Source of the DNA: Tethya wilhelma
Taxonomy: Eukaryota > Porifera > Demospongiae > Tethyida > Tethyidae
NCBI GenBank assembly: GCA_964030475.1
Contig: CAXIPT010000003.1
Location: forward strand, 8,619,806-8,683,805
Direction: 5' to 3'
DNA: 64,000 nucleotides
Position numbers and translations under genes: made by a program. Under the pieces are notes generated by a model. That model made no database searches and had not been told where the DNA came from. It worked only from the letters and a program-made list of their open reading frames with translations. Within the stretch, counting starts at the first letter, position 1. Every line of letters begins with the position of its first letter. This document shows, piece by piece, positions 1-12,500 of the stretch.

Positions 1-416
1 CTAGTTGTGAAGGTAATTAAATTGCTGGTAGTAGCATCGTACCTGCAAAGAGGAATTATTTGTCCTCTTTCTCAGTTCTAAACTGATTTCTGAGCAATTC
101 CCTAAATAATGAAGCCTCAGCACCAACATGTGTGTTTATTGACACTACATTGTAGTAGTTACTGTTCGTTAATCAGTGCCAGCTCAGCAGTAAACCCCAC
201 TGTTGTTTGCCGTGTGCCCTGTGGTCTGTAGCTGTATGAATATCATTATCACTAATCTTCAACAACAATCAATCACACTGGTTGTGATACACCACTGAAC
301 ATTACTGTAGAGTCATTTTTTTGCACCTGTGTTTTGTTTATATATATATATAGCTTGTGGGAGTTAAGAATACTTCTATTTCACAAATTGGATTTCTTTA
401 CACACACTAAATTTAG

Positions 417-2223
417 GCAGAGCAGCCTCAATTGCCGGTCTGTGTATTACACCTGGCGAGTTTAAATCTCAGCTAGGAGAGTTTTCTCAGTACTGTCCAG
501 TCAGTCTAGCTCTTCGCAATGAACTAGTAGACTGTTCTAATCATTCCTCCTTGGCACTTGCAGCAGAATTCCAGTAAGTAGAACGCATGGCATATGATTT
601 GTTTTTCCTAGACAATCACTCTCATGTACTTTACATATTGTTTTTTTTTTTCAGAAACAAGTACTATGTAATGTCTAGTCAAGAAGACCTGGAAGCTTTT
701 CTGTCATCTCCAGATGCATTTGTTCCTCCCAATTGCCCTAGAGAATTGCCTCCTGTCGAGTTATTACCAGCCAGGAGATCTTATGCTGATGTGAAGGCTC
801 TATTTCCTAAACACTTTGAGATTCAAGGATATTGTCCAGTCTCTTATGTTGATGGAAACAGACGGTGTGTATCATTGTATGTGTGTCATTAGTTGCATTA
901 TGTTTGATTCCAATATGGCTTCCCACCTTCCAGTTACGAGAGTTTGGTTCATGGTGTTCCAGAGTTAGCAGCTGAGTATAATAACAAGCTATACTGCTTT
1001 TCGTCAGAAAAAAATCTTGAAAAGTTTATGAGGTGAGTAAATAAGTCAGAGGCCAGAGATGTGTAACTGACTTGAACAGTACCATGGACTAACCAGACAC
1101 GGTCTTCACGAATGCAGTGAGTGGCCTCCATTGGTAGCTGATTAGTAAATACAGTGGAACGTCCAATAATGGACCCTCCCAACAGAGGACAACTTCTCTA
1201 TCTTCTCTGTGTAAAATTAATAGGCACTCACATTTAATCACAACAAGTTACAAAGGGGTAGTCACAGCTGTAATACTCTTGGCATGTTATGATTGCTACA
1301 TAGTGTATATTACTTGATTCTCTTGCCCCTGGTAGTTTAAACTGTGATGTAGCCTATAATATTAAATTTTATTTATCATGATATATCTTGACAATTATCT
1401 TTTACTATCATACTGTAGACAACCCGATCACTATGAGGTGACTGTGCTTCCAGCAAAGCTTCCACCTCTAAAACAACCCATGCCAGTCACTTCTTTGCCA
1501 ATGTTAGGTTATTTGGAGCAAAATGTAGCAACTGCTATTATCAATGCATTAAGTGCTGTTGGAATTGTCAAACCGAAGTTTCCCTTCTTGACATCTACCA
1601 AATCTTCTGTTGTGTATATGGCTTATCATCTAAAAGGTATAATAATATCAATGTATTGTTCAGTATGTGTGTGCACAGAGAGCTACAGTAGATTTTTGGT
1701 TTGCCAACCCTTCAATAACTTATAGTCAATGTCTGTGCTAATTCTATTGTTCAAGTCACTCAGCGTAATATTTGCCCATTCAGTTGTATGATATTTCAGC
1801 AATACAAGGCCCAATCAAAGCTTTTTTATTTTTTCAGTTTTGGCCTAAATAATTCAGAAAAGGTCTAGGCAACTGACCTGCATGTAGTGACAGTAGAAAT
1901 GATGGTTACTACCACTTGGCCCTTGGATATAGCTCAAGAATTAGAGAAAGGAAATGGTCTAGGATTGTATCAATGTTACATGTAACTAAGTAAGGTTGTA
2001 GTAAGAGTGTTTCTTCATTTCATATTGCCTTTGATCATTGTCCAAATATTTTGAATGAGAAATACTGCATTCAGTGCATAGCTTCCAGTCAGCAAATCAC
2101 TGACATGGATTATAAATTGCACTATAATTGATGGGCATAGTCTACAAATGACTGTTCAAAAGTAAGAAGAAACACCTACTTTTCTCAGGAATGAGACAGT
2201 TTCAGGAAAATTGATCGAATAGC

Positions 2224-2286
<63 letters not shown>

Positions 2287-2890
2287 CACACACACACAAA
2301 CTGACTATTGCATGTACATTCTCAGTTGCCAAGGATTAATCTTTGTCAGACCCTTTCTGTTTGAACTGGTTGGTTGTCTAACCATACCGGTAATCAGTTA
2401 ATGAATCATTTTTGTGCTCCAACAGTTATGCTTTATTGCTTTCATTATAATGTATAAGGAAGTATTTATGCCATTAGAACCAGTTTATACTGGTTAGTAT
2501 GTGGAGTGCATTTAGATACCGGTTAAGTAATTAATCATTATGACATGGATAATCGATGACTATCACGTATGTTATGCATTATACTTAGATTAGTGATCTG
2601 TATGGATCAGTTATGATTTTAAAGTAGTGTTATACAGTCATGCATTCAGTGGACACTACACCCACACACATTTGTACTCATCTGCAGCATTTAATCCAAA
2701 GTTAAGTCCATACATTCGGCAAAAATACAAGACAAAGCTGTTACGTTTTGAAGAGCAGTGTAAGCTGATTGATTTTCTGAGCACTAGTATGTCTGGAGGC
2801 TATCAAGACCCAGCATGCCGACCACTGGACTTCACACATAAGATGGGGTCATTTCTCAAGCTTAAAGATGGCACAGCAATTGCTGTTTAG
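417..2890 (+). CDS. AK9: AK9-like (adenylate kinase 9) C-terminal part, 5 exons, 5'-incomplete
   Basis: Exons 417-573, 655-864, 934-1032, 1419-1636 and 2688-2890 join in one frame to about 294 residues ending at TAG. No start is present, so the gene begins before the window; bases 1-12 before a possible GTAATT donor could be the end of an earlier exon. Two YHS-like modules can be seen, each with a CPVS motif near its start (YCPVSLALRN, GYCPVSYVDG) and an aromatic-rich KYYVMSSQEDL / KLYCFSSEKNL stretch followed by a hydrophobic-F end. The C-terminal segment (LPMLGYLEQNVATAIINAL, then YMAYHLK) resembles the end of animal AK9, a large multi-domain nucleoside-phosphate kinase, from memory. The kinase domains themselves would lie upstream and are not seen, so the AK9 name rests on the tail alone. 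Confidence 0.66.
2227..2298. repeat. (CA)n microsatellite
   Basis: About 70 bases of alternating CA with one G interruption near 2280. It lies in the last AK9-like intron (1637-2687), which otherwise shows nothing recognisable. Confidence 0.95.
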
Positions 2891-3197
2891 TCTGTGGATA
2901 AACATTTATGACATTGTACAAGATACCTATTAGCTATCAAGGTGATTACATGTACATGTATTATTACTTGTAAACTAAGAGAGTAGATTTGATAAAATTA
3001 AGGTGACCGATATGGATGAGAAGGGAGGTACCTTTTTCCTGACACGAACATAGACAACATCCCCTGAAAAAGTGATGCTGAAATCATGGTCTATGGGTGG
3101 AGTTTTGCGGTCGCTCTGCCCACAAATTACGGAAGTATATAAACTGCAAATTTTAATCATCGTCACTGATAAACCAAACTACACTGGTCAGCCGACT
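2891..3197. other. Intergenic spacer between AK9-like and P450 genes
   Basis: A 307-bp gap between the stop of the AK9-like gene and the ATG of the P450, both on the plus strand. It must hold the 3' end of the first gene and the promoter of the second. No TATA box or other motif stands out. Confidence 0.6.
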
Positions 3198-6100
3198 ATG
3201 GAGCTGCAGTCTCCCGGTCTGTTCTTAATAGCTTTGTTTTTAGTTGCAACTGTAGTCTCAGTTGTAGCTTTAGGTTTGTGTATCTTTTCAGCTTATATGT
3301 GGCTGGTCTACCGCAAATATTCTCATATTCCATCTCCCAAGAGACCAAGGTAAGTCGTCCAATTTGTAAACTTCTGAGAGTCACTCAGACCGTAGATAAT
3401 GTGATTCTATATTTAGTACTATTGTGCTCTTTCTGTTCTACTCTTGCTTGTTTCTGTAGTTTCCTGCTAGGACATATTCCAAACTTAAGGCATAATTCTC
3501 ATCCATTTCATGAGATATACTACAAGTGGTTAGTACTATCAGCCATAGTTTCTGTGACGTTGGTAGATATACTTCATAGTAAAATGTAGTATAATATATA
3601 TTATGTGCATAAATAGTAGTATTATGGATATAATGTTATTCATGTATTTACGTTATGATTCATTGTTCAGGTATGAAGATGCTGGACATGTTTTTGTTGT
3701 GTTCTTTGTTGTTCGTGTCGTGGTGGTCACACTCAACCCAGACGATGTCAAAGTAAATTTTGTACTAGTACAGTGATGGCAGTGATGTTAATTCATTTGC
3801 TGTTTACAGGAAATGTTTATGAATCCTTATTATGGGAAACCAAGGCAATTGTACAATCATTTCAAGGTCGTTTGTGGCGAGAGGTTGGTAAGCTGCATGT
3901 TGTGTGATGTACAATGTACAAACAGTATGTCATGAAAGTTGCAGAGATGAATTTCACATATCACATTTGTTTACTTCTCCGTAACCATCAATGTGTAAAC
4001 ACTGTTAGATGTTCTATAATATTATAGTACATCAGGCACTGAAAATAATTAAGCCTTGGCGCGTGCGTAGCATGTGCAGAGGATTACGGTAGTCGTTGTG
4101 TGTGTGTGTGTGTCTCTGTCTGTCTGTCTGTTACTAGATGATCTGAAGAATGGCAGCTCTATTGTCCAAACGAAAGGTACTTACGTTCATGAATCAGAAT
4201 TATCTAGAAATTTGTTGTGTAGAATCTTGCAAGACGTAGTTTCTGAGATTTGAAACTTTTGTGCTTCTCTGAGCGCTTAGCTTCGAAACCGCACCCATTC
4301 ATCCTGCCCCGTATAGTGTATGTTATCTAGAAACAGTAGAGCTTGAATCGTGGACTCCTAGAAAGACTTGAGTTTGGCTGGCTAGGCTGCTTGGGCAGGT
4401 AAGTAACTCATTGATTGCAAGTTGAATATAGTAAGATAATACTTTGTGTAGAAGTATCCATCATAGTAGGTTAGTTGTGTGTTTTGTATCAATGCCTGTC
4501 TGGCATAGATACTGTAGATAGCTGGCTACAGCTGAGCATTTAGCTCAGTACATCCTTAATTGCAGTAGGCCAGAATTTGCTGACTTGCACTTCTTGATCA
4601 GTGGACTGTGCTAGTCATAGGTCACGCATACATGTTTAGTTGTGTGTGCCCGAGGCTTATGCACCTTGGTACTTTCATTATTACTTGCAATGTACCTTGT
4701 AGGTTTCTAGGGAATGGTCTCCTCTCTGAAACGGAATATGAAACATGGAAACCACGCAGAAAATTGTATGACCCAATGTTCAATAAGAAGTAAGGAAACA
4801 ATGCTCATTGACGATTATGTTTGGTGAAAATCTATGCATAATTACATACTGGCCAATCTCGTTGAGACAGTACTAATAGCCCTCAATCATGTTCAGAGAC
4901 TATCTCAGGGAGCTCTAGTGGGAAACTAAACTGTGCATATTTTGTTCCCTCAATATACAATAAACAGAAAGTGTTATGACCAGTTTCACTACATAAGTTT
5001 TTCATGAGAACTATGCATGTTCTTGATATTTGTTTCCAATTTATATTGCCATAAACAAAAGCTTTCAACTCTGCCACCTTCTTGTAGACAAAGGTTGAAC
5101 AACTCTCCATGGCTCTGATTTGTGCCTAATTGAAGTAGTCATGATTCAATTGTGCTGAAGTTGGAGACTGCCATTCCACCTTCATTATTGCTCACTGTAC
5201 TGCTGGCCATTTCTGTAGTGCTTATTTTTATAATCTTTTAATTTTGTCACAGTTATTTGAAGAAGCAAGTATCAAGATTTAGCTCTTGTGTAGAGAAGTT
5301 TGCTAGAGAACTTCAACCACTAGCAGATGGCAAAACACCTGTACCCATGAAAGATTATCTACATGACATTACTACTGACATTATCAGTCAGGTAAATAAA
5401 CCACTGAAGTACTAATGACCTTTTTGAGGTTGGGTTCATGAGTTGTGGCTGTTGAGCTTGTAACAACTTCACCTTTTGTGGTTGTGTTAAGTATGTACTG
5501 ATACATATTCATGTATATTTCAGGTAGCCTTTTCTTCAGACTTCTCTATTAAGTGGGACAAGCAATCCCTTGGTGTTACAAAGGTAGCAGTGAACAATAA
5601 ACTTCACTATCTCTTATCACATGTTCTTATGGGTATCCAAAGAACTTTGCGGAATCCGTTTGCATTTGAGGTAAATCGCATGACATGTGTAATTCACTTA
5701 TTCGGATCATGTACATGCACATGTACTGTCCCAGTTCATATGATCACTCTTAATTTTGACATTTTTATGAAAATTGTTTAACAGAATAGTGCATACTCAA
5801 TGCACACATGTGCATGCACAAACTGCATGTGAAACTTATTCTCTTATATCTACAATAATTATTATGGTATACCTGCCACATAATTTGTAGTAGTAACTAA
5901 GTGAAACTGTGATAGTTACCTTTTAGATTGTAAAGTAACTTCATTTTGCATCAATGTCTGTAATTTAATTGGTAAATCTTGGATAGTAATTCTAAATTAA
6001 ATCAATTCATATAATTATTTATATATGCGCATGGTGAATGTGCTGAAGGTTTGTAACATATCTTGTTTCTATCTTTCAGCTTTTTCATCCCTTTGAAACA

Positions 6101-6544
6101 TCTAGCTATCGTGAAGCAGTTCGAGCAATTAGGAAAATAGGCAGAGACTCCATTCTAAGAAGGTTGCAGGCTATTAATCAAGGACAGGAAGTACCCGTGG
6201 ATATTTTAGGATGTATTCTGGAATTTGGAAGTAGGTTGCTACCTGATTCTGGCGGAACAGTCCCACTTTTTTTAGCTCTTTATTTAGCTTTAGTAACTCT
6301 ATGTTGACAAATAATGCCTCAAATCTATTAAAAAGTGGAATATTGAGCTTTCTAATGTGCTATTTTGCAATTGCTATGTAGAAGCATTTGCACTTTGAAC
6401 TATTGCAATAAAAGGGGTGTGTCATCATGTGAAAGAGGCTTAGCTTAACATTTTCACTTGTGCAGTTTTAATGTCCTGCTCTGTAGGGTTTAGTTGGAGG
6501 TTGGCAACTATATTATAGCTTGTCTGATTGTAGGCATTAGTGAG

Positions 6545-6586
<42 letters not shown>

Positions 6587-9500
6587 ATTCCTATCCCAAC
6601 TATTGAAACACCTTCTTATTATTGTAGGGCTAAACAAAAACATTAGTTTGGAAGACTTAGTTGATGATTTTACCACGTTCTATACAGCTGGTAAGTGTGC
6701 CTACAGGTGTACTTTTGAGGGTCATTCATTTCTCTGTGTACAATAATATAGGTCAGGAAACTACTGCCAACATGCTGTGTTTTGCTTTGATATTAATACA
6801 TCAACACCATCATGTATTAAAGAAGTAAGTTGGTTGCAGATGTATGACGTACCTATCTTATCTAACTGGATGATGCTAACTCTTGGTGTATGTACATTGT
6901 GTTATGGTAGTCAGTTTGTGTGTCTGTAGATATCTGAAGAAGCAGGGTCAGTATGGATCACTCTTGAAATTATGTGTAGAATCTTGTACTTGCTAACTTT
7001 TGGGGCTTTTGTGCATGGTCTCAGCACTTAGCTTTGAGACTGTGCCCATGGATCATGCCCAAATGCTTCAGTGTAGAGTGTGTAACTGTTATGAAATTAT
7101 AAATATTCAGCCTTTGATGTTTGGTCAATAATGAGGTCTCTAACTGGAGAGATAGAGTCCTAACAACAAGAGAAAAGTACTAGCTGCAATAGCAGTAATT
7201 TGTTGTATGAAGAAAGGCTTGAGCTGTGTAGCTGCGAGATACATAAGGGCGAGCTACAAGAAACACAATAACTATGTGGTGAACAAACAAGCAACCTAGT
7301 TTTATTTGTCTAATGATCCACCAAAAGAACAAAACTTTGCCTTCTCAGTAGCAGAGTCTCCACCTTTGCAATGCTAGCAGATGCTAACCTTGTGGCCCTA
7401 TTAAAGAGCTGGTTACTTGCTTGTTCTAAATGTTTTCATTCATCTATGATTCTGACATTAAACTTCTGACACAGCTTGACAAGTTTTCTGCCAACATAGA
7501 TACGTTTACAGACACAGCTACAGTAGCTACACACTCGCTCAATCACAGATTTTTCAAAAATGAATCTAGAATCAAATAAAGCCAGTTAGTGACCATGCCT
7601 TCTGTTCTTACTAATTTAGAAGCCCTCAGGATACAAAGAACCTTAGACTAGGTCACTGACCTATACATGGAGTAGAGCAGCTCGTGCTTGGTAGAACAGA
7701 CCTAAGCATAGTACAGGAGTCAAAAGAAGATGGGATGCTCCTGTGGGCTGCATGCAATTCATGTCATACTATGAAAATTGTGTACTTGTACCTCTGTTGA
7801 TATCGCAAGCTCAAGTACAGCAGCTAAATACTGTTTGTTTGCTTTTACTGCTTGAACGCTTACTTTTATTGATTTGCTTAATTCCAGTCTTAAACTTGAA
7901 GGACTTGTAGCTCTGTGGTAGATTGCCAAAAAAACTTCAGGAGGTATGCTTTGACAATTTTACGCATATATGACATTGTATTATTATACTAGTGCACATG
8001 GCATTGACCAAAATGGGAGCCTTTAGGCTTTGGCAAATGGTGGTGGGTGTGGTTTAAATCTACTCCGAATATGGTCATTTTACAATAATTGCATTCCTAG
8101 TGTACAAAATCGTCTGTTGTATCTTATCACCCAAATTAGGTGATTTTGCTATATAGCTGCTTTAGTCATTCTGCCAACAAAATGATGCATCAAGCAGTCT
8201 TTGGATCAACTATTGACTTTCTACCATGTACTCTCAGCTATGTGATAACTTTTTGCAGGCCCAGCTAGGTATATATATATATATACCTTCTACAATCAGA
8301 TCTTTGGCAAAGACAGTATCATCTCAGAGTCTCACAATTTGTAGATAAAATTTTATTGGGACCACAAGTAGGAAGATAGATCACAGCTGCTGTTCTCCAA
8401 GGAGCACTAATAAAATAAATGCATAACTTTAGATATACTTAGAAAATCTATGGCAATAGAGTAGTCCTACAATGAGTACTAGAATGGACAGGATTTACTT
8501 TGCATCTTATGGCTTAAAGTCTATTTGCATTCACTCTACCCCTTTTCCTTCTCACTATAGCTTAACCTTCTATCAACCAAATTAAATATTTCCAGCACCA
8601 TTGACAAATAAAACTGGCTTCATAACCAAGAGTTTTGTGTGTCACTGCATATACTTAAAGTGATCAACTGCTATCAAATTCCACATTGATTCAGCAAGTG
8701 GCTAACTATCCTTTACCAATCATTAACCACAACTAATAAGATGTAATGAGGAGGAAAAAAACAGCTTGAATCAAAATCTGTTCGCATGTTAACATTAATT
8801 AATAGACTCTTGAAGAAATGTACATATTATTACATGCCTGGCAGGGCTGCAGATTGCTATCGTATTTGTTACCCAGGTTAGCCTAGGTACACGTTTTACC
8901 TGACCTTCAGAACATTTGATATAAATTGCCATACAATTAGAATATATTTTTTCTGTTTAATTTTCATTGGTGAAGATCGTTACTGAAAAGATTTTAGTGT
9001 CAAAAAATTCCCTATCTACTGTATATACTCTAATAGGCCAGTTGCATGTAAGCACAAAAATTTTGATTAAATTCAATGATTGCGTGACGTCACGTTTGGG
9101 CCCCTAGGTGCCCAACTAAAATGTATTGGCATGATATGGAAAACAATGATTTTCCAGTTTGAACTTCGCGCCAAAGCAAACGTGTACCGTATTACCTATT
9201 TAAACGACCCTAACGTAAAACTAGAGGCATAGGTCAACACGTTGCAAGTTGAAGCGTTCAAATCCAACGTAGCGTTCTTGAGTTATGCCTAGCCATAGAT
9301 GCTGTGTGTGCGGGAGAAGTAGAGAAAAAGAACCAGGATTGTCTTTTCACCACTTTCCAAGCCAGCGAAAGAGTCCAGAGCGAAGAGCGACCTGGATAAA
9401 AGAGTTTGAACTCTCTGAAGGCTCGGAGAGGTCAGCTCCAGGTATATCAGCAGGAGTTAGTGTTATCTGCACTTCTTTTGCTTCCATTCCACGGATTATC

Positions 9501-12500
9501 AAACTTCAGTCACTTCTAACTCAAGAACGCTACGTTGGATTTGAACGCTCCAACTTGCAACGTGTTGATCTATGCCTCTAGTTTTACGTTAGGGTCGTTT
9601 AAATAGGTAATATGGTACACGTTTGCTTTGGCGCGAAGTTCAAACTGGAAAATCATTGTTTTCCGTATCATGCCAATACATTTTAAATTAGTTGGGCACC
9701 TAGGGGCCCAAACGTGACGTCACATTTAATTAATTCCTTTGCTCTTACATGCAACTGGCCTATTTAGTTAACCTTTTTGTGTAGGTATAGGTAGTCAATA
9801 GAACACGTGGTTGCATGCATATAACGCGCATGCGCATCCAATGTACACGTCTGCTTTTTGCAGAGACTAGTTCTCTGCTATGTGATTGTCTCCATGCTGC
9901 CTTGCAATTACTTGAGCACCTTGTAGTGTTTAAAAAAGTGAATAAACAAGTAGTAAAAATTTTATAAAAATGAGAAGTGTAGGAATGGGCAGTGCGGTAA
10001 AAAGCAATGAAACAAGGCCAGTCTCTGAATTTCGGCACATGACTAGTACTACTTCATTTTTTGTACCCAACTCTCATACGTTACTTTGTACCTATACATT
10101 CTATATGCTATCTAAATTAGTCAAGTGATTGCTTGTCGCATTGACTCATGAGCCAAATAACTGATAATAATCATTGAATGATAGAATTCAAACTTGCCAC
10201 TGAATTGAATGAAAGCACCACTGCATGGTGCACAAGCCTCGGCACCCTAGCTAGCATACTTACGCATTATACTGTGTAAAAGAGTGTATTGTACCTACAT
10301 GTACAGCCAAGGTGTATCAACAAAACTAGTAATCTATCAATCATAGTAGGGGCCCACTGGCAAGTTAGCCTATCATGAGTCCTCACTCAGGCTCCTCAGC
10401 TTAGTAGCCAGTCAGGCATGCAGTAAAGTTCACTGATACAAACAACACACATCTAGCTAAGCTCAGTACTAGATATTATGACACAGTTCAGTCCTCATCA
10501 GTCTGCTCATTGATCATAATTCAGACGGTCTCTGACCAAGCAACAGTAAGAACAGTCCTAGATCATAAATTCACAGTTCTACTCACTTGAGTTACTTACC
10601 TGACTGCGCCAAGCAACTATAGATCTGATCTTATAGTGAACTGGCCTGGCCCAGCACTCAACATCCACCACAGTGAAAAATTTATGATTTCCAAGATGAG
10701 AAATTAAATGAAACATTGTAAAAACACCATATTTCAGTAACAAATACACGAAATTTCCACAGCGCTCTGAGATGAAATTTCCAAACTTTCAGGAAAATTT
10801 CAGCTAAAGAATTCGCTTTCTTTAACTATGTTTCAGCTGTGTGCTGAAACTAAATCAAACATAGGATTTCAGAATGTTTCTACTTGAGCTTAGATAAGCT
10901 GTTACATCAAATTTACTCTACATTTTCATAGGTATCCTGCGGACCAATGCTTAAATTTAAATTATAACATATTTCATCTGTGTTGAAACAAAATCAAAAC
11001 ACAGCATTTCAGCACATTTCAACGTGCCTTAAATCAGCTGTTACATCAAATCTACTTTAAATATCCATAGGTATTCATTGCTTAAATTTATATTAGCACA
11101 TAATATGATGTTTCAGTTGCAATCATTAGAGTTTTCAAACAACATGAGACTTAGTCCAAATTGTTGTGATATCTGCTGTTCTTTCACTTAGTCTCTTTGC
11201 CTTCTTTCTTGGTCTTGTGGCATCATTTTAACAGACAGCAATCCAAGACTCTTCTTTTGGCTACAAGAACAATAAGACTTGTGAAATAAATACAAACTGA
11301 TGTATGCAAAATTAATAAGCTTTAAAATTATTAAATCTAAAACTGATGATCATGAGTGAGTACAGTCGGCTCCTACCACACAAGCAGTTAAACCAACCAA
11401 ATAAATTTGAGTACAGTCGGCTCCACACGAGCATAAGGCTCAGTTAAACCAACCAAATTATTTGAGTATACAGTTGGCTCCACACGAGCACAAGGCTCAG
11501 TTAAACCAACCAAATTATTTGAGTATACAGTTGGCTCCACACGAGCACAAGGCTCAGTTAAACCAACCGAATTAGTTGAGTATTAATACAGTTGGCTCCA
11601 CACAAGCACAAGGCTCAGTTAAACCAACTAAATAAATTTGAGTACAGTCAGCTCCACACGAGCACAAGGCTCAGTTAAACCAACCAAATAAATTTGAGTA
11701 CAGTCAGCTCCACACAAGCACAAGGCTCAGTTAAACCAACCGAATTAGTTTGAGTACAGTTGGCTCCACACGAGCACAAGGCTCAGTTAAACCAACCGAA
11801 TAAGTTTGCATGAGTACAGTTGGCTCCACACGAGCACAAGGCTCAGTTAAACCAACCCAAAATAGACATAGCATACAATTAGAATCACTTACTAGTGAAA
11901 TGGTAGTCAAGATTGACCCTTTCAGTGTTGTCAAGCCGGCAGACTTTACTGATATTTTAAGGTACATGCCACAAATTCTCAGTATACTATGTGTAAATTA
12001 TATTAAGTATACCTTTTGACTTTATTTTATCCATATCATGGTAGGTTGAGCTCCAAACAATCTCTCCTAGTTAGCTAGCTGGACATCTTCAAGTTAGAAA
12101 AACAGCCCTGAAAATTTTTAACCGCCAAAACTGTGGTCAAGGTTAAAGTTCACTGTGATTAGATCAAAAGTCATTGCATCCTCTGCATTGCATCACATGA
12201 CATTGTAGAGTAAACCAATAAAAATTATGGCTTCCATGAATTGATGAGTAAAAAAAAAAACTTTAAAGCTGAGCTGCATGCTCTGGCAAAGTCAAGTACT
12301 AACACTATTCCGTGACTACACATGCCCATTGAATGACTAAGTAGTTTACTGTTGGGCATTGATGCATGATTTAGCACTAGCTAAACAATTATCATAATTA
12401 GAGCATATAATTGGGCTACATAATATTGAAAATTATGTATCTGCCAGTATACATATGCAGTTGGTAAATCATGCATAATATTATACCCAATATGCAATAA

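Noticed and set aside
11355..11860. CRISPR array
   Set aside because: Repeats are direct, but the spacers are similar to each other and the setting is a eukaryotic intron.
11731..12019. Repeat-protein frames across the minisatellite
   Set aside because: A ~57-bp unit divisible by three gives open frames by chance. Present on both strands, with no domain.
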